Shown here in pieces: positions 34,925 to 44,359 of a stretch of 64,000 nucleotides of DNA (the stretch's first letter is position 1; the number at the start of each line of letters is the position of its first letter). Origin of the DNA: Lachnoclostridium sp. GTDB lineage: Bacteria > Bacillota > Clostridia > Lachnospirales > Lachnospiraceae. The notes under the pieces are model-generated. The model worked only from the letters and a program-made list of their open reading frames with translations, did no database searches and was not told the DNA's origin. The stretch spans positions 28,030-92,029 of the forward strand of contig JAMPEB010000012.1 in the NCBI GenBank assembly GCA_023665475.1. The letters run 5' to 3'. Made by a program: the position numbers and the translations under genes.

Positions 34925-36964
34925 TTGAAAAATATACTGATATTTGCGGGTACAACGGAAGGAAGAAGGCTGTCGGAGCAATTGGCGGCAGCAGGGATCA
35001 GGAATACCGTATGCGTAGCTACAGAGTACGGGGAAACGGCGATGGGAGAGCATCCCCTTATCAAAGTACATACGGGAAGAATGAACGAAGAGGAAATCAG
35101 AATGTTTATTCGGAACAGGGAATTTTCGGCGGTAGTGGACGCAACACATCCCTATGCGGAGGCAGTGACGCAAAATGTGAAGGCGGCAGTGAAGGATACG
35201 GATATTCCCTATCTGCGTCTGAAAAGGGAAAGCGGAGGCGAATCTATGGTCGGACAAATCCGTTATTTTGAAAGCAGCGCCGCCTGTGCAGAGGCTTTGA
35301 AACTGACAGAGGGCAATATCCTGCTTACCACCGGCAGTAAGGAGCTGGCTGTGTTTTGCAAGGATGCCGAAGTAAAGGAAAGGCTCTATGTACGGATTTT
35401 ACCGGCATTGGAAAGTCTGAAGCTGTGCATGGAGCAGGGCATAGAGGGCAAACGGATTCTGGCATTGCAAGGGCCCTTTACGGAAAAGATGAATGAGGCA
35501 ATGCTTTGCCAATACCGGATAAAATGTCTGGTGACGAAGGAGAGCGGAAAGAACGGCGGATATCGGGAAAAGCTGGAGGCGGCACAAAAGGCAGGGATTC
35601 CCGTTTATGTGATAGGACACGAAAAAGAGCGGGAAGGAGCCTCTTTTGAAGAGGTCTGTCATAGGTTAGAGGCGATTTGCGGAAAGAAAATAAGCAGGGA
35701 AAAAGAACTCGAAATATGCCTTGTAGGGAGCGGCATGGGCGATAAAGGCAGCCTGACAAAAGCGGTGTGCAAGGCAATAGAAGAAGCGGACATTTTATTG
35801 GGCGCAGAGAGAATGATTGCGGAATATCATCCCCGCATAGAAAAGAAACCCTTCTATCAAGCGGAGCAGATCATACCTTATCTGGAAGAGCTGCAAAGCG
35901 GCGAGCGGGCAGGAGAGTGCAGAAAGGCAGTTCTCCTTTTTTCGGGCGACAGCGGTTTTTACAGCGGCTGTCAGTCCGTATACCGTGCATTGCGGGAGGA
36001 AATCAAAGCGGGCAGATTAAAAGCGGTACTTTCCGTGCTGCCGGGAATCTCTTCGGTTTCTTATTTAGCCGCCTGCATGGGAGAAAGCTATCAGGAGGCA
36101 GCGATATACAGTATGCACGGACAGGAAATCCCCGATTTGGCGGAAAGGCTCGGACGGGAAAAGAAAACTTTTCTGTTGATGTCGGGATTAAGCGATATGC
36201 ACAGACTGGGAAATCTTCTGCTGGAGGAGGGATTGGAAAAATGCACGATAACGGCAGGCTGGCAGTTATCTTACCCCGAACAGCGGATTACGGAGCTTAC
36301 GCCGGAGGAATGCCTCTATTTAGAGCAGGAGGGGCTGTATACCTGTTGTGTGAAGAATCCGGCGGTAAAGGATAAAAGACTGACCCATGGCAGGGCTGAC
36401 ACGGAGTTTCTCAGAGATAAAGTTCCCATGACAAAAGAAGAAGTACGGGAAATCAGCATATGCAAGCTGAAGCTGTGTGAAAATGCAGTGGTCTTTGATA
36501 TCGGCAGCGGAACGGGCTCCATTGCGGCGGAGATTGCGGGACTGTCCCATACGGTCAGGGTGTTTGCCGTGGAGCAGAAGGAGGAAGCGCTTGCTTTGAT
36601 CAAAAGCAATCGGGAGAAATTCGGGCTTAAGAATATAGAATGCATTTTGGCAAAAGCGCCGGAGGGCATAGAAAACCTCCCTGTGCCGACCCATGCTTTT
36701 ATAGGTGGCAGCAGCGGGAAAATGAAAGCGATTCTATCTGCTTTATATCGGATGAATCCGAAAATGAGAATTGTAATCAATGCGGTCAGCATGGAAACTG
36801 TTTGCGAAATCAAAGAAGTTTTGGAAAGCTATCCCGTCCGGTGTGAAGAAATTGTGCAAGTACAGGTTAACAGGGCAAAAAAAGCGGGAACCCATCGGTT
36901 GATGCAGGCGGAGAATCCTGTGTGGATATGCGCGTTTGAGTTTTGTGATAAGGAGCGGTCTTAG
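34925..36964 (+). CDS. Fused CbiJ-CbiE-CbiT: precorrin-6A reductase and precorrin-6B methylase/decarboxylase
   Basis: 679 residues, three domains. Residues 1-252: CbiJ/CobK reductase (NILIFAGTTEGRRL; DATHPYAEAVT; ALQGPFTEKMNEAM). Residues 262 to about 465: CbiE methylase (ICLVGSGMGDKGSLTKAVC). Residues about 475-679: CbiT methylase/decarboxylase with the SAM motif VFDIGSGTGSIAAEIA. Together they reduce cobalt-precorrin-6A, methylate C-5 and C-15 and decarboxylate the acetate. CbiE-CbiT fusions (CobL) are common; addition of CbiJ in one chain is less so. Start is TTG at 34925 with GGGAGG 4 bases upstream. Confidence 0.92.
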   Translation: MKNILIFAGTTEGRRLSEQLAAAGIRNTVCVATEYGETAMGEHPLIKVHTGRMNEEEIRMFIRNREFSAVVDATHPYAEAVTQNVKAAVKDTDIPYLRLKRESGGESMVGQIRYFESSAACAEALKLTEGNILLTTGSKELAVFCKDAEVKERLYVRILPALESLKLCMEQGIEGKRILALQGPFTEKMNEAMLCQYRIKCLVTKESGKNGGYREKLEAAQKAGIPVYVIGHEKEREGASFEEVCHRLEAICGKKISREKELEICLVGSGMGDKGSLTKAVCKAIEEADILLGAERMIAEYHPRIEKKPFYQAEQIIPYLEELQSGERAGECRKAVLLFSGDSGFYSGCQSVYRALREEIKAGRLKAVLSVLPGISSVSYLAACMGESYQEAAIYSMHGQEIPDLAERLGREKKTFLLMSGLSDMHRLGNLLLEEGLEKCTITAGWQLSYPEQRITELTPEECLYLEQEGLYTCCVKNPAVKDKRLTHGRADTEFLRDKVPMTKEEVREISICKLKLCENAVVFDIGSGTGSIAAEIAGLSHTVRVFAVEQKEEALALIKSNREKFGLKNIECILAKAPEGIENLPVPTHAFIGGSSGKMKAILSALYRMNPKMRIVINAVSMETVCEIKEVLESYPVRCEEIVQVQVNRAKKAGTHRLMQAENPVWICAFEFCDKERS

Positions 36965-38350
36965 ATGAGAGTTCGTCGGATTATGATTGCCGCGCCCAAA
37001 AGCGGAAGCGGTAAAACAATGATTACCTGCGCATTGCTACAGGCATTCAAGGATGCCGGGCAAAGCATGGTTTCTTACAAATGCGGTCCTGATTATATAG
37101 ACCCCATGTTTCACCAAAAGGTGATAGGAATCCCTTCTAAAAATCTGGATACTTTTTTTACGAGTGAAGAAGATACCAAAAGATTATTTCTAAGGAACCG
37201 GAAGGAAGGAGAATTTGCCATATTGGAAGGGGTTATGGGGCTTTTTGACGGTCTTTCGGGTATCAGGGAGGAAGGCTCTTCTTATCATCTGGCGAAAATT
37301 ACAAAAACGCCGATTATATTAGTAGTGGATGCAAAAGGAATGGGGCGTTCGGTCATTCCTCTGCTGGCAGGCTTTCTGGCGTATGATAAAGAGAAGCTTA
37401 TCAAGGGGGTTATCCTGAACAGAATCACGCCGTCCTATTATGAAACATTAAAGCCTTTCATAGAAGCGGAGTTACCTGTCCGCGTTCTGGGATATTTTCC
37501 GGAGTACCGGCAATTTAGCATAGAGAGCAGGCATTTGGGGCTGATGCTGCCGGATGAAATAGACAATGTGAAAGAGCGCTTGCAAAAGGCATCAGAAGAA
37601 ATACAGAAGAGTGTTTCCCTGAAGCTGCTGACGCAGATAGCGGAGCTTTCCGAAGAGCTGAGCGATGAGTCCGCGGAAGCGGATAGGAAAAAAGCTTTAT
37701 ACACAGGGGAAAGCCGGCCTATCATTGCAGTGGCAAGAGATGAGGCATTTTGCTTTTATTATGAGGATAATCTGCGTCTGCTTGAGGAAAAGGGGGCAAA
37801 GCTGGAATTTTTTTCGCCCCTTCATGATACGGCGCTGCCGGATAAGTGTTGTGGAATCCTGCTGGGAGGCGGATATCCCGAACTGTATGCCGAAGAACTT
37901 AGTCAAAACGCCGATATGCTCGGGGCAATCAAAGCGGCGGCGGAAAGTGAAATGCCCATAGTGGCGGAATGCGGCGGATTTATGTACCTTCACTCGGTAA
38001 TGGAAACGAAGGAAAAAAAGCAATACGCTATGGTGGGAACCGTGGATGCAAAGTGCAGCGATACCGGGAAATCGGTGCGGTTCGGATATATTGAACTGGA
38101 AGAAAAGAAGAGCAGTTTTTTACCGGAGGGGGAAAGGATACGGGGTCACGAATTTCATTATTTTGACAGTGAAGATAACGGCAGTGGCTTTGTGGCTCTA
38201 AAGCCGGTTACAGGCAGAAGTTATCCCTGCATGATAACCGGAGAAAATAAGTGTCTGGGATTTCCCCATTTGTATTACCCGTCAAATCCGGCGTTTGCCG
38301 AAAATTTTGTGAAAAAGGCAGGAAAATATAAGGAAGGAAAGGGCTGGTAG
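36965..38350 (+). CDS. cbiA: Cobyrinate a,c-diamide synthase CbiA
   Basis: 461 residues. It amidates the a and c acetates of cobyrinate with glutamine and ATP. The P-loop is IAAPKSGSGKTMITCALL; KCGPDYIDPMFH and EGVMGLFDGLSG follow. The amidotransferase nucleophile is in VAECGGFMYLH and the His in FPHLYYPSNP. It abuts the fusion gene with no gap. Confidence 0.96.
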   Translation: MRVRRIMIAAPKSGSGKTMITCALLQAFKDAGQSMVSYKCGPDYIDPMFHQKVIGIPSKNLDTFFTSEEDTKRLFLRNRKEGEFAILEGVMGLFDGLSGIREEGSSYHLAKITKTPIILVVDAKGMGRSVIPLLAGFLAYDKEKLIKGVILNRITPSYYETLKPFIEAELPVRVLGYFPEYRQFSIESRHLGLMLPDEIDNVKERLQKASEEIQKSVSLKLLTQIAELSEELSDESAEADRKKALYTGESRPIIAVARDEAFCFYYEDNLRLLEEKGAKLEFFSPLHDTALPDKCCGILLGGGYPELYAEELSQNADMLGAIKAAAESEMPIVAECGGFMYLHSVMETKEKKQYAMVGTVDAKCSDTGKSVRFGYIELEEKKSSFLPEGERIRGHEFHYFDSEDNGSGFVALKPVTGRSYPCMITGENKCLGFPHLYYPSNPAFAENFVKKAGKYKEGKGW

Positions 38351-38351
38351 C

Positions 38352-38588
38352 GTGAGAAATTCATATTGTTTTTTTGAGAACAGAGAATGTAAATATTTTC
38401 CCTGTCATAAAGGTTTGGAGGCGTTTAACTGTCTGTTCTGTTATTGTCCCTTGTATCATAGCAGGAACTGTCCGGGAAATCCGATTTATAAAGAGAAGGA
38501 CGGAAAAAAAGTAAAAGTATGCGTTTCCTGTACCTTTCCCCATGAGCCGCAAAATTATGATGTCATTGTAGGGATTTTGAAGGGTTAG
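38352..38588 (+). CDS. Cysteine-rich small protein linked to cobalamin synthesis
   Basis: 78 residues with nine cysteines (CFFENRECKYFPC, FNCLFCYCPLYH, NCPG, KVCVSCTFPH). The spacing matches the family of cysteine-rich small-domain proteins often found at the end of cobalamin operons and likely to bind a metal or an Fe-S cluster. GTG start at 38352, one base after the cbiA stop. Function is not known; association with CbiA is inferred from position. Confidence 0.8.
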   Translation: MRNSYCFFENRECKYFPCHKGLEAFNCLFCYCPLYHSRNCPGNPIYKEKDGKKVKVCVSCTFPHEPQNYDVIVGILKG

Positions 38589-38617
38589 GGGTACTTTTCA
38601 CACTTCCTCTCTTGTGA

Positions 38618-38785
38618 TATAATGATTTTGCTGGCGCAAAATCCAAGTCAGCTTGCGCTGCCTTGTTGCCGCTGCGCGGCACATTATACGAGTCCATGGC
38701 TTGAAAATCAAATGTCTGCTGCGGAGCCGCTTGATTTTCTGCGCTCATGGTATAATGATTCTGCTATTGCAGAATCCAAGTCAGC
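38618..38785 (+). repeat. Duplicated TATAAT-hairpin element with compensatory change, upstream of rsmB
   Basis: Two 35-base copies (38618-38652 and 38751-38785). Each is TATAAT, an 8-bp perfect hairpin, then CCAAGTCAGC. The stems are GATTTTGC/GCAAAATC and GATTCTGC/GCAGAATC: a T:A pair became C:G on both sides. Between them GAAAATCAA (38703-38711) pairs with TTGATTTTC (38731-38739). The TATAAT words could be -10 boxes for rsmB. No coding sequence is seen in this 224-base gap. Confidence 0.75.
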
Positions 38786-38812
38786 AGACTGCGGAAAGGC
38801 ACGGTTATTAAG

Positions 38813-40159
38813 ATGAAAACGAATGCCAGAGAATCGGTATTGGATATTTTGCTTACGCTGGAAAAGGAGCATATTTTTTCCAATAAGCTTATAAAGGAAA
38901 CTTTGGACAGACAGGATTCTTTGGAATACAGGGACAAAGCTTTTATAAAGCGTATGGCGGAGGGAACCATAGAAAGGCAGATTGAACTTGATTATTATCT
39001 GAACCGGGTGTCTAAAGTGCCCGTCGCCAAAATGAAGCCCCTTATCCGATGCCTGTTGCGGATGAGCGCATATCAATTGCTTTATATGGATGCCGTACCG
39101 GACAGCGCAGTGTGTAATGAAGCTTGCAAATTAGCCGAAAAGAGAGGATTTTACCGTTTAAAGGGATTTGTGAACGGCGTGTTAAGAAATCTGGCAAAGC
39201 AGAAGGATAGGCTTCCCTTGCCGGAGAAAGGGGAGGGAGCGGAATTTTATTCCGTGAAATATTCCATGCCCCAGTGGCTGGTGGAAATGTGGATTTCCCA
39301 ATATGGGGAAGAGGACACGGAGACTATGCTGGAGGGGCTTTTGCGGATACATCCCGTTTCTTTACGATTCCGCGGGGATTTGCCGGAGGAAGAGACGGAA
39401 GCGCTTTTAGGGCGGATGAAAGAGGCGGGAGCCCTTGTCACACAAAGCGGGGTGCATCCTTTGGTTTATCGTGTAAGCAATATTGACGGCGTAGACTCCC
39501 TTCCGGGTTATGGAGAGGGAGCTTTTATGGTGCAGGATGTAAGCTCCGTTCAGGCGGTGGAGGCGGCACAGATTAAAGAGGGGGATTTTGTGATGGATAT
39601 TTGCGCAGCCCCCGGTGGAAAAAGCGTTTTTGCGGCGGAAAAGGCAGGAAGGACGGGGAGGGTCCTTGCAAGGGATGTATCAAAAGAAAAAATTGCCCGA
39701 ATAAAAGAAAATATAGAGCGCATGAAAGCGTCAAACATCAGCATACAGATGTTTGACGCCGGCGTGTGGGATGAAGGATATAGGGAAAAGGCGGATGTGC
39801 TTTTGGCGGATGTCCCCTGCTCAGGTCTGGGAGTCATGGGGAAAAAACGGGATATCAAATATCATGTCACAAGGGAAAGTCTTGGGGAAATTGTGGATTT
39901 ACAGAAAAGAATCATAACAAACAGTTGGCAGTATGTGAAACCGGGAGGAATCCTTTTATACAGTACCTGTACGATTCACCGTGGGGAAAATGAGGATATG
40001 GTGGACTGGATTGTGGAGAATTTTCCCTTTGAAAAAGAAGTTTCTGTCCAGATATTGCCGGGGATTACGGAAGCGGACGGATTTTTTTACGCAAGGCTTC
40101 GGAGAAAGAAGTTTGAAAGTAAACTTTCAAACTCTTCATTGGTAGATGCAGGGGTATAG
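38813..40159 (+). CDS. rsmB: 16S rRNA (cytosine-967-C5)-methyltransferase RsmB
   Basis: 448 residues. N-terminal NusB-like RNA-binding domain (RESVLDILLTLEKE; YRDKAFIKRMAEG), then a Rossmann methyltransferase: SAM motif MDICAAPGGKS, catalytic Cys in LADVPCSGLGVMGKK, and second Cys in YSTCTIHRGENE. Methylates C967 of 16S rRNA. It begins the rsmB-rlmN-prpC-prkC-rsgA run. Confidence 0.96.
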   Translation: MKTNARESVLDILLTLEKEHIFSNKLIKETLDRQDSLEYRDKAFIKRMAEGTIERQIELDYYLNRVSKVPVAKMKPLIRCLLRMSAYQLLYMDAVPDSAVCNEACKLAEKRGFYRLKGFVNGVLRNLAKQKDRLPLPEKGEGAEFYSVKYSMPQWLVEMWISQYGEEDTETMLEGLLRIHPVSLRFRGDLPEEETEALLGRMKEAGALVTQSGVHPLVYRVSNIDGVDSLPGYGEGAFMVQDVSSVQAVEAAQIKEGDFVMDICAAPGGKSVFAAEKAGRTGRVLARDVSKEKIARIKENIERMKASNISIQMFDAGVWDEGYREKADVLLADVPCSGLGVMGKKRDIKYHVTRESLGEIVDLQKRIITNSWQYVKPGGILLYSTCTIHRGENEDMVDWIVENFPFEKEVSVQILPGITEADGFFYARLRRKKFESKLSNSSLVDAGV

Positions 40160-40182
40160 TTAAGAAAGGACGGGATTCGAAG

Positions 40183-41247
40183 ATGATAATTAGGGAGGCG
40201 GTCTCGGGAAAAACAGACATAAAATCCCTGACGCTTATAGAACTTACGAAAGAATTGGAGAAGAGAGGCGAACCGGCTTTTCGGGCAAAACAGATTTATC
40301 AGTGGATGCATGCAAAATGCGCGGGGAATTTTTCGGAAATGACCAATATTTCCAAGGCTTTGCGGGAAGAATTGGAAAAAGAATACTTTTATGCTGCGCC
40401 GGAGGCGGTGAAGGTGCAGGAATCCAAGCTGGACGGTACGAAAAAATTTCTGTTTGCGCTATCTGACGGCAATCTGGTGGAAAGCGTGTGGATGAAGTAC
40501 CGGCATGGCAACAGCGTATGCATATCTTCTCAGGCAGGCTGCCGCATGGGATGCAGTTTCTGCGCATCCGCTATCGGGGGGCTTGAGCGGAATCTGCTGC
40601 CCTCGGAAATGCTGGATCAGATTTATGCCATTACGCGGATAACCGGAGAGAGGGTTTCCAATGTGGTGGTGATGGGGACGGGAGAGCCTTTGGACAATTA
40701 CGATAATCTTCTTTCTTTTATCAGGCTGCTGACGGATGAAAACGGACTGCATATCAGTCAGAGGAATATCACGGTGTCCACCTGCGGTCTTGTGCCGGAG
40801 ATTAAGCGGCTTGCAGAGGAGAAACTGCAGATTACGCTGGCGATTTCCCTGCACGCAGCCACGGACGAAAAGAGGAAAAAGCTGATGCCCATTGCCAACC
40901 GCTATTCTGTCAAGGAATTGATGGACGCCTGCAATTTCTATTTTACCGGAACCGGCAGGCGGATTACTTTTGAATACAGTCTGATAGGCGGCGTGAACGA
41001 TACGGATGAAGACGCGGAAAAGCTGGCGAAGCTTGCCGCATTCCTGCACTGCCATGTGAATCTGATTTTGGTCAATCCCGTAAAGGAAAGAACCTATGTA
41101 CAGCCGGGCAGGGACAGGGTCATTGCCTTTCAAAAAAGGCTGAAAAAAAATCGGATTAATGTCACTGTCCGCAGGGAGATGGGCAGGGATATCGACGGAG
41201 CCTGCGGGCAGCTTAGGAGGAGCCATGTGAAAAATGCAGATGCCTGA
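40183..41247 (+). CDS. rlmN: 23S rRNA (adenine-2503-C2)-methyltransferase RlmN
   Basis: 354 residues. Radical-SAM enzyme methylating A2503 of 23S rRNA and A37 of some tRNAs. The 4Fe-4S motif is CRMGCSFC; VVMGTGEPLDNYDNL binds SAM; the methyl-carrying Cys corresponds to the C-terminal GACGQLRR. The N-terminal FRAKQIYQWMHAK is the accessory domain. Standard length and position after rsmB. Confidence 0.96.
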   Translation: MIIREAVSGKTDIKSLTLIELTKELEKRGEPAFRAKQIYQWMHAKCAGNFSEMTNISKALREELEKEYFYAAPEAVKVQESKLDGTKKFLFALSDGNLVESVWMKYRHGNSVCISSQAGCRMGCSFCASAIGGLERNLLPSEMLDQIYAITRITGERVSNVVVMGTGEPLDNYDNLLSFIRLLTDENGLHISQRNITVSTCGLVPEIKRLAEEKLQITLAISLHAATDEKRKKLMPIANRYSVKELMDACNFYFTGTGRRITFEYSLIGGVNDTDEDAEKLAKLAAFLHCHVNLILVNPVKERTYVQPGRDRVIAFQKRLKKNRINVTVRREMGRDIDGACGQLRRSHVKNADA

Positions 41248-41335
41248 TACTTGCTCTTTTGACATTTGTATGATAATATTGTTAAATGTGAAATAATGTA
41301 TTAATAAGAACCATGTACTGACGGAGGAATCAAAT

Positions 41336-42067
41336 GTGTTCAAGACATTTTCTTTGACCGATATCGGTAAGAAAAGAAAAGTGAATCAGGATTATGTATA
41401 CACCTCGGAACAGCCTGTAGGGAATCTGCCGAATCTTTTTGTGGTGGCAGACGGTATGGGAGGACACAATGCAGGAGATTATGCCTCCAAGGTGACTGTG
41501 GAAACCATGGTTCGGGAAGCCGTTTCCTGTTTTGAAAAAAATCCTACTATGATTCTGGCAAAAGCGATTGAGGCAGCAAACGGGGTGATTTATCAAAAAG
41601 CCCATGACAGCGCCGAGTTTGAAGGTATGGGAACCACTGTTGTAGCCGCGGTTTTTATCGGCGGTTATTTACAGGTGGCGAATGTGGGTGACAGCAGGCT
41701 TTATATCATAAATAATAAAGAAATCAGGCAGATTACAAGAGATCACTCTCTGGTGGAAGAGATGGTGCGGATGGGCGGTATTCCCAGAACGGAAGCCAGA
41801 AATCATCCCGACAAAAATATTATTACCCGCGCGGTAGGCGTAAATGAGACAGTGGAGGCAGATTTTTTTACTGTGGAGCTTTCAGAGGGAGATACCGTAC
41901 TGATGTGTACGGATGGGCTCACCAACATGCTTGAGGATGAAGAAATCCGTATGACCATAAGCGGGGGCCGTGACATCGTGGAAAAGGCGCAGAATCTGGT
42001 AAAGACAGCCAATGAAAATGGTGGTAAAGACAATATTTCCGTGATCATAATTGAGCCTTTTGCATAG
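41336..42067 (+). CDS. prpC: PP2C-family serine/threonine phosphatase
   Basis: 243 residues. It dephosphorylates substrates of the adjacent PASTA kinase. Metal-binding motifs VADGMGGHNAGDYAS, GMGTTVVAA, NVGDSRLYII, CTDGLTNML and GGKDNISVI are all present. GTG start at 41336 with GGAGG 9 bases upstream. An overlapping ATG at 41334 is out of frame. Confidence 0.95.
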   Translation: MFKTFSLTDIGKKRKVNQDYVYTSEQPVGNLPNLFVVADGMGGHNAGDYASKVTVETMVREAVSCFEKNPTMILAKAIEAANGVIYQKAHDSAEFEGMGTTVVAAVFIGGYLQVANVGDSRLYIINNKEIRQITRDHSLVEEMVRMGGIPRTEARNHPDKNIITRAVGVNETVEADFFTVELSEGDTVLMCTDGLTNMLEDEEIRMTISGGRDIVEKAQNLVKTANENGGKDNISVIIIEPFA

Positions 42068-42115
42068 GACGGTGTTACGGATACTTAGGCAGGCTGATTG
42101 GAATGGAGAACAAGA

Positions 42116-44320
42116 ATGATTAAAATAGGAATGATGATAGGAGACCGCTATGAGATACTGGAAAAAATCGGTACCGGCGGCATGTCCGATGTATATAAAG
42201 CAAAATGCCACAAACTGAACCGCTTTGTGGCAATTAAGGTGTTGAAGCAGGAGTTTGGCGAAAATGAAAATTTCGTGTCCAAATTCCATGTGGAAGCTCA
42301 AGCGGCGGCAGGGCTTATGCATCCCAACATTGTAAATGTCTATGATGTGGGAGAAGAAAACGGGATTCATTATATTGTAATGGAATTGGTGGAGGGAATT
42401 ACCCTCAAAAAATATATCGAGAAAAAAGCAAGACTTACTTACAAAGAGGCGGTCAGTATCGCCATTCAGGTAAGTATGGGAATTGAGGCTGCGCACAATA
42501 ACCATATCATTCACAGGGATATCAAGCCGCAGAACATTATTATATCCAAAGACGGAAAAGTAAAAGTGACAGACTTTGGTATCGCCAAGGCTGCCACCAG
42601 TAATACCATCACCTCCAATGTGATGGGTTCCGTGCATTATACTTCCCCGGAGCAGGCAAGGGGAGGCTACAGCGATGAAAAAAGCGATATCTATTCTCTG
42701 GGAATTACCATGTTTGAAATGCTCACGGGCAGAGTGCCTTTTAACGGAGAAACCACCGTGGCAATCGCAATTAAGCATATTCAGGAGGAGATGCCTTCTC
42801 CCAAGGAATATGTGCCTGAGATACCCGCCAGCGTGGAAGGCATTGTATTGAAATGCTGTCAGAAGTCTCCGGACAGGCGTTATCAGAATATGCAGGAACT
42901 GATTGGGGATTTGAAGCAATCGCTCTTAAATCCCGATGAAGATTTTGTCTCCATGAATGAGCCCGATATGGAGGGCGGCACAAGAATGATTTCGGATTCC
43001 GACATGGAACAGATTAAAAGGCGTACCGCAGCGCAAATGCCTTCCCAGTCTTCTTATCAGGGGAGGACGGGGTATCCCGCGGGTTATCCGACGGAGTATC
43101 CTGCAGAGTATCCTGCGGAATATCAGGAAGAAGAACCGATGAGGCTTCTCTCTGACACAGCGGCGCTTTATGAAGATGCCGGGGAAATGGAAGATGAAGA
43201 CTATCAGGAAGATTCCAAGGTGGAGCATATCACCACATTTTTTGCCATATTGGCGGCAATCATTATTGTTATTATCTTTATTATTATTGTGTTTATGCTG
43301 TTTGACAATATGAACCCCGGAAACGCTTCCGGTACGGACCAGCCCAACGGTCCCATCATTGATGACAGTGCCTCCCAGACATCGGTTTCCTACGAAGAGA
43401 TGCCCGATGTAGTGGGACTGAGCGTGGAAGATGCCAGAAACACATTGATAAATTTGGGCTTTTTTGTGAATGTGATTTATGAAGAGTCGGATACTATTGA
43501 CACGGGCGTTGTTATCAGGGCGGATGCCGCGGCACATACATCCATTCAGGTCGGCAGCACCATTACCCTTACCACCAGTATGGGAAAACAGGGCGTGGAT
43601 GTGCCCACTGTTACGGGATTCAGTTATGAAGAGGCAAATGCGGAACTGGTCAGTGCAGGATTTACGGTAAATAAGAAGGAAAGTTATTCCGATACGGTGG
43701 AAAAGAATCAGGTGATTAATCAAATGCCGGAGGGCGGCAGCAGAGTGCCAAAGGGCAGTGTGATTACCATAGATGTCAGCCGGGGGAAAGAAGAGACTAA
43801 GGTGAGGGTGCCTAAGCTGGTGGGCTTGTCGGAACAGGACGGAACTTTCGCCGCCATTGAGGCGAAGCTGCAGATAGGCAGTGTGTCCTATGTATATAGC
43901 GAAACGGAAGCGGAAGGAATTATCTGTTATCAAAGTTCTTCCATAGACAGTATGGTGGAGCCGGGAACCGAAATTGATATTAAGGTAAGTCAGGGACCTT
44001 CACCGGTGACTTATAAATATAATGCCAGTATAGCAGCCCCCACCAACGAAGAAGCGCCGGATTATGTCCCCGGCACGGAGGTAAAAATCGTTTTGGAAAC
44101 GGATGACAATAAAATCCTGCTGGATACCACGGTGAGTGTGTTCCCACGGTCGGAGAATTATTATGGACTGACGGCTTCGGGCGGAACCATTACCATGACT
44201 TATACAGTGACCAAAGCAGGAACCACAGAGACCAATCCGGATACCGGGGAGGCAGTCAATACGCCCGGAACCACGGAGGAAAAAAGCTTTACCAGACGGG
44301 TGGAATTTGTAAAGGAATAG
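42116..44320 (+). CDS. prkC: PASTA-domain serine/threonine protein kinase
   Basis: 734 residues. Hanks-type kinase at 10-270: ATP Lys41, HRDIKPQN from 133, DFG at 153-155, SPEQ at 177-180. A juxtamembrane region of about 100 residues contains a Tyr-Pro repeat (YPAGYPTEYPAEYPAEY). One transmembrane helix at 373-396, then three extracellular PASTA repeats (about 428-491, 496-557, 563-627), which bind muropeptides or lipid II, and a Thr-rich beta domain of about 105 residues. It senses cell-wall state. The start at 42116 is preferred over the in-frame TTG at 42098. Confidence 0.96.
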   Translation: MIKIGMMIGDRYEILEKIGTGGMSDVYKAKCHKLNRFVAIKVLKQEFGENENFVSKFHVEAQAAAGLMHPNIVNVYDVGEENGIHYIVMELVEGITLKKYIEKKARLTYKEAVSIAIQVSMGIEAAHNNHIIHRDIKPQNIIISKDGKVKVTDFGIAKAATSNTITSNVMGSVHYTSPEQARGGYSDEKSDIYSLGITMFEMLTGRVPFNGETTVAIAIKHIQEEMPSPKEYVPEIPASVEGIVLKCCQKSPDRRYQNMQELIGDLKQSLLNPDEDFVSMNEPDMEGGTRMISDSDMEQIKRRTAAQMPSQSSYQGRTGYPAGYPTEYPAEYPAEYQEEEPMRLLSDTAALYEDAGEMEDEDYQEDSKVEHITTFFAILAAIIIVIIFIIIVFMLFDNMNPGNASGTDQPNGPIIDDSASQTSVSYEEMPDVVGLSVEDARNTLINLGFFVNVIYEESDTIDTGVVIRADAAAHTSIQVGSTITLTTSMGKQGVDVPTVTGFSYEEANAELVSAGFTVNKKESYSDTVEKNQVINQMPEGGSRVPKGSVITIDVSRGKEETKVRVPKLVGLSEQDGTFAAIEAKLQIGSVSYVYSETEAEGIICYQSSSIDSMVEPGTEIDIKVSQGPSPVTYKYNASIAAPTNEEAPDYVPGTEVKIVLETDDNKILLDTTVSVFPRSENYYGLTASGGTITMTYTVTKAGTTETNPDTGEAVNTPGTTEEKSFTRRVEFVKE

Positions 44321-44359
44321 ATTGAGATTGAATGATTGCGATTGGAAAAAGAAAGAAAA

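Noticed and set aside
38563..38748. Minus-strand 61-codon frame between the cobalamin locus and rsmB
   Set aside because: It lies across the duplicated hairpin element, whose repeats produce similar peptide fragments in a second frame; no ribosome site.
41882..42919. 345-codon minus-strand frame opposite prpC and prkC
   Set aside because: Overlaps two well-supported genes and has no domain signal.
43060..43130. TATCC-type tandem repeat in prkC
   Set aside because: It encodes the Tyr-Pro-rich juxtamembrane repeat in frame; not an independent DNA element.
42926..43933. 335-codon minus-strand frame opposite prkC
   Set aside because: It mirrors the PASTA kinase gene; composition is rich in His, Arg and Ile as expected for an antisense shadow.
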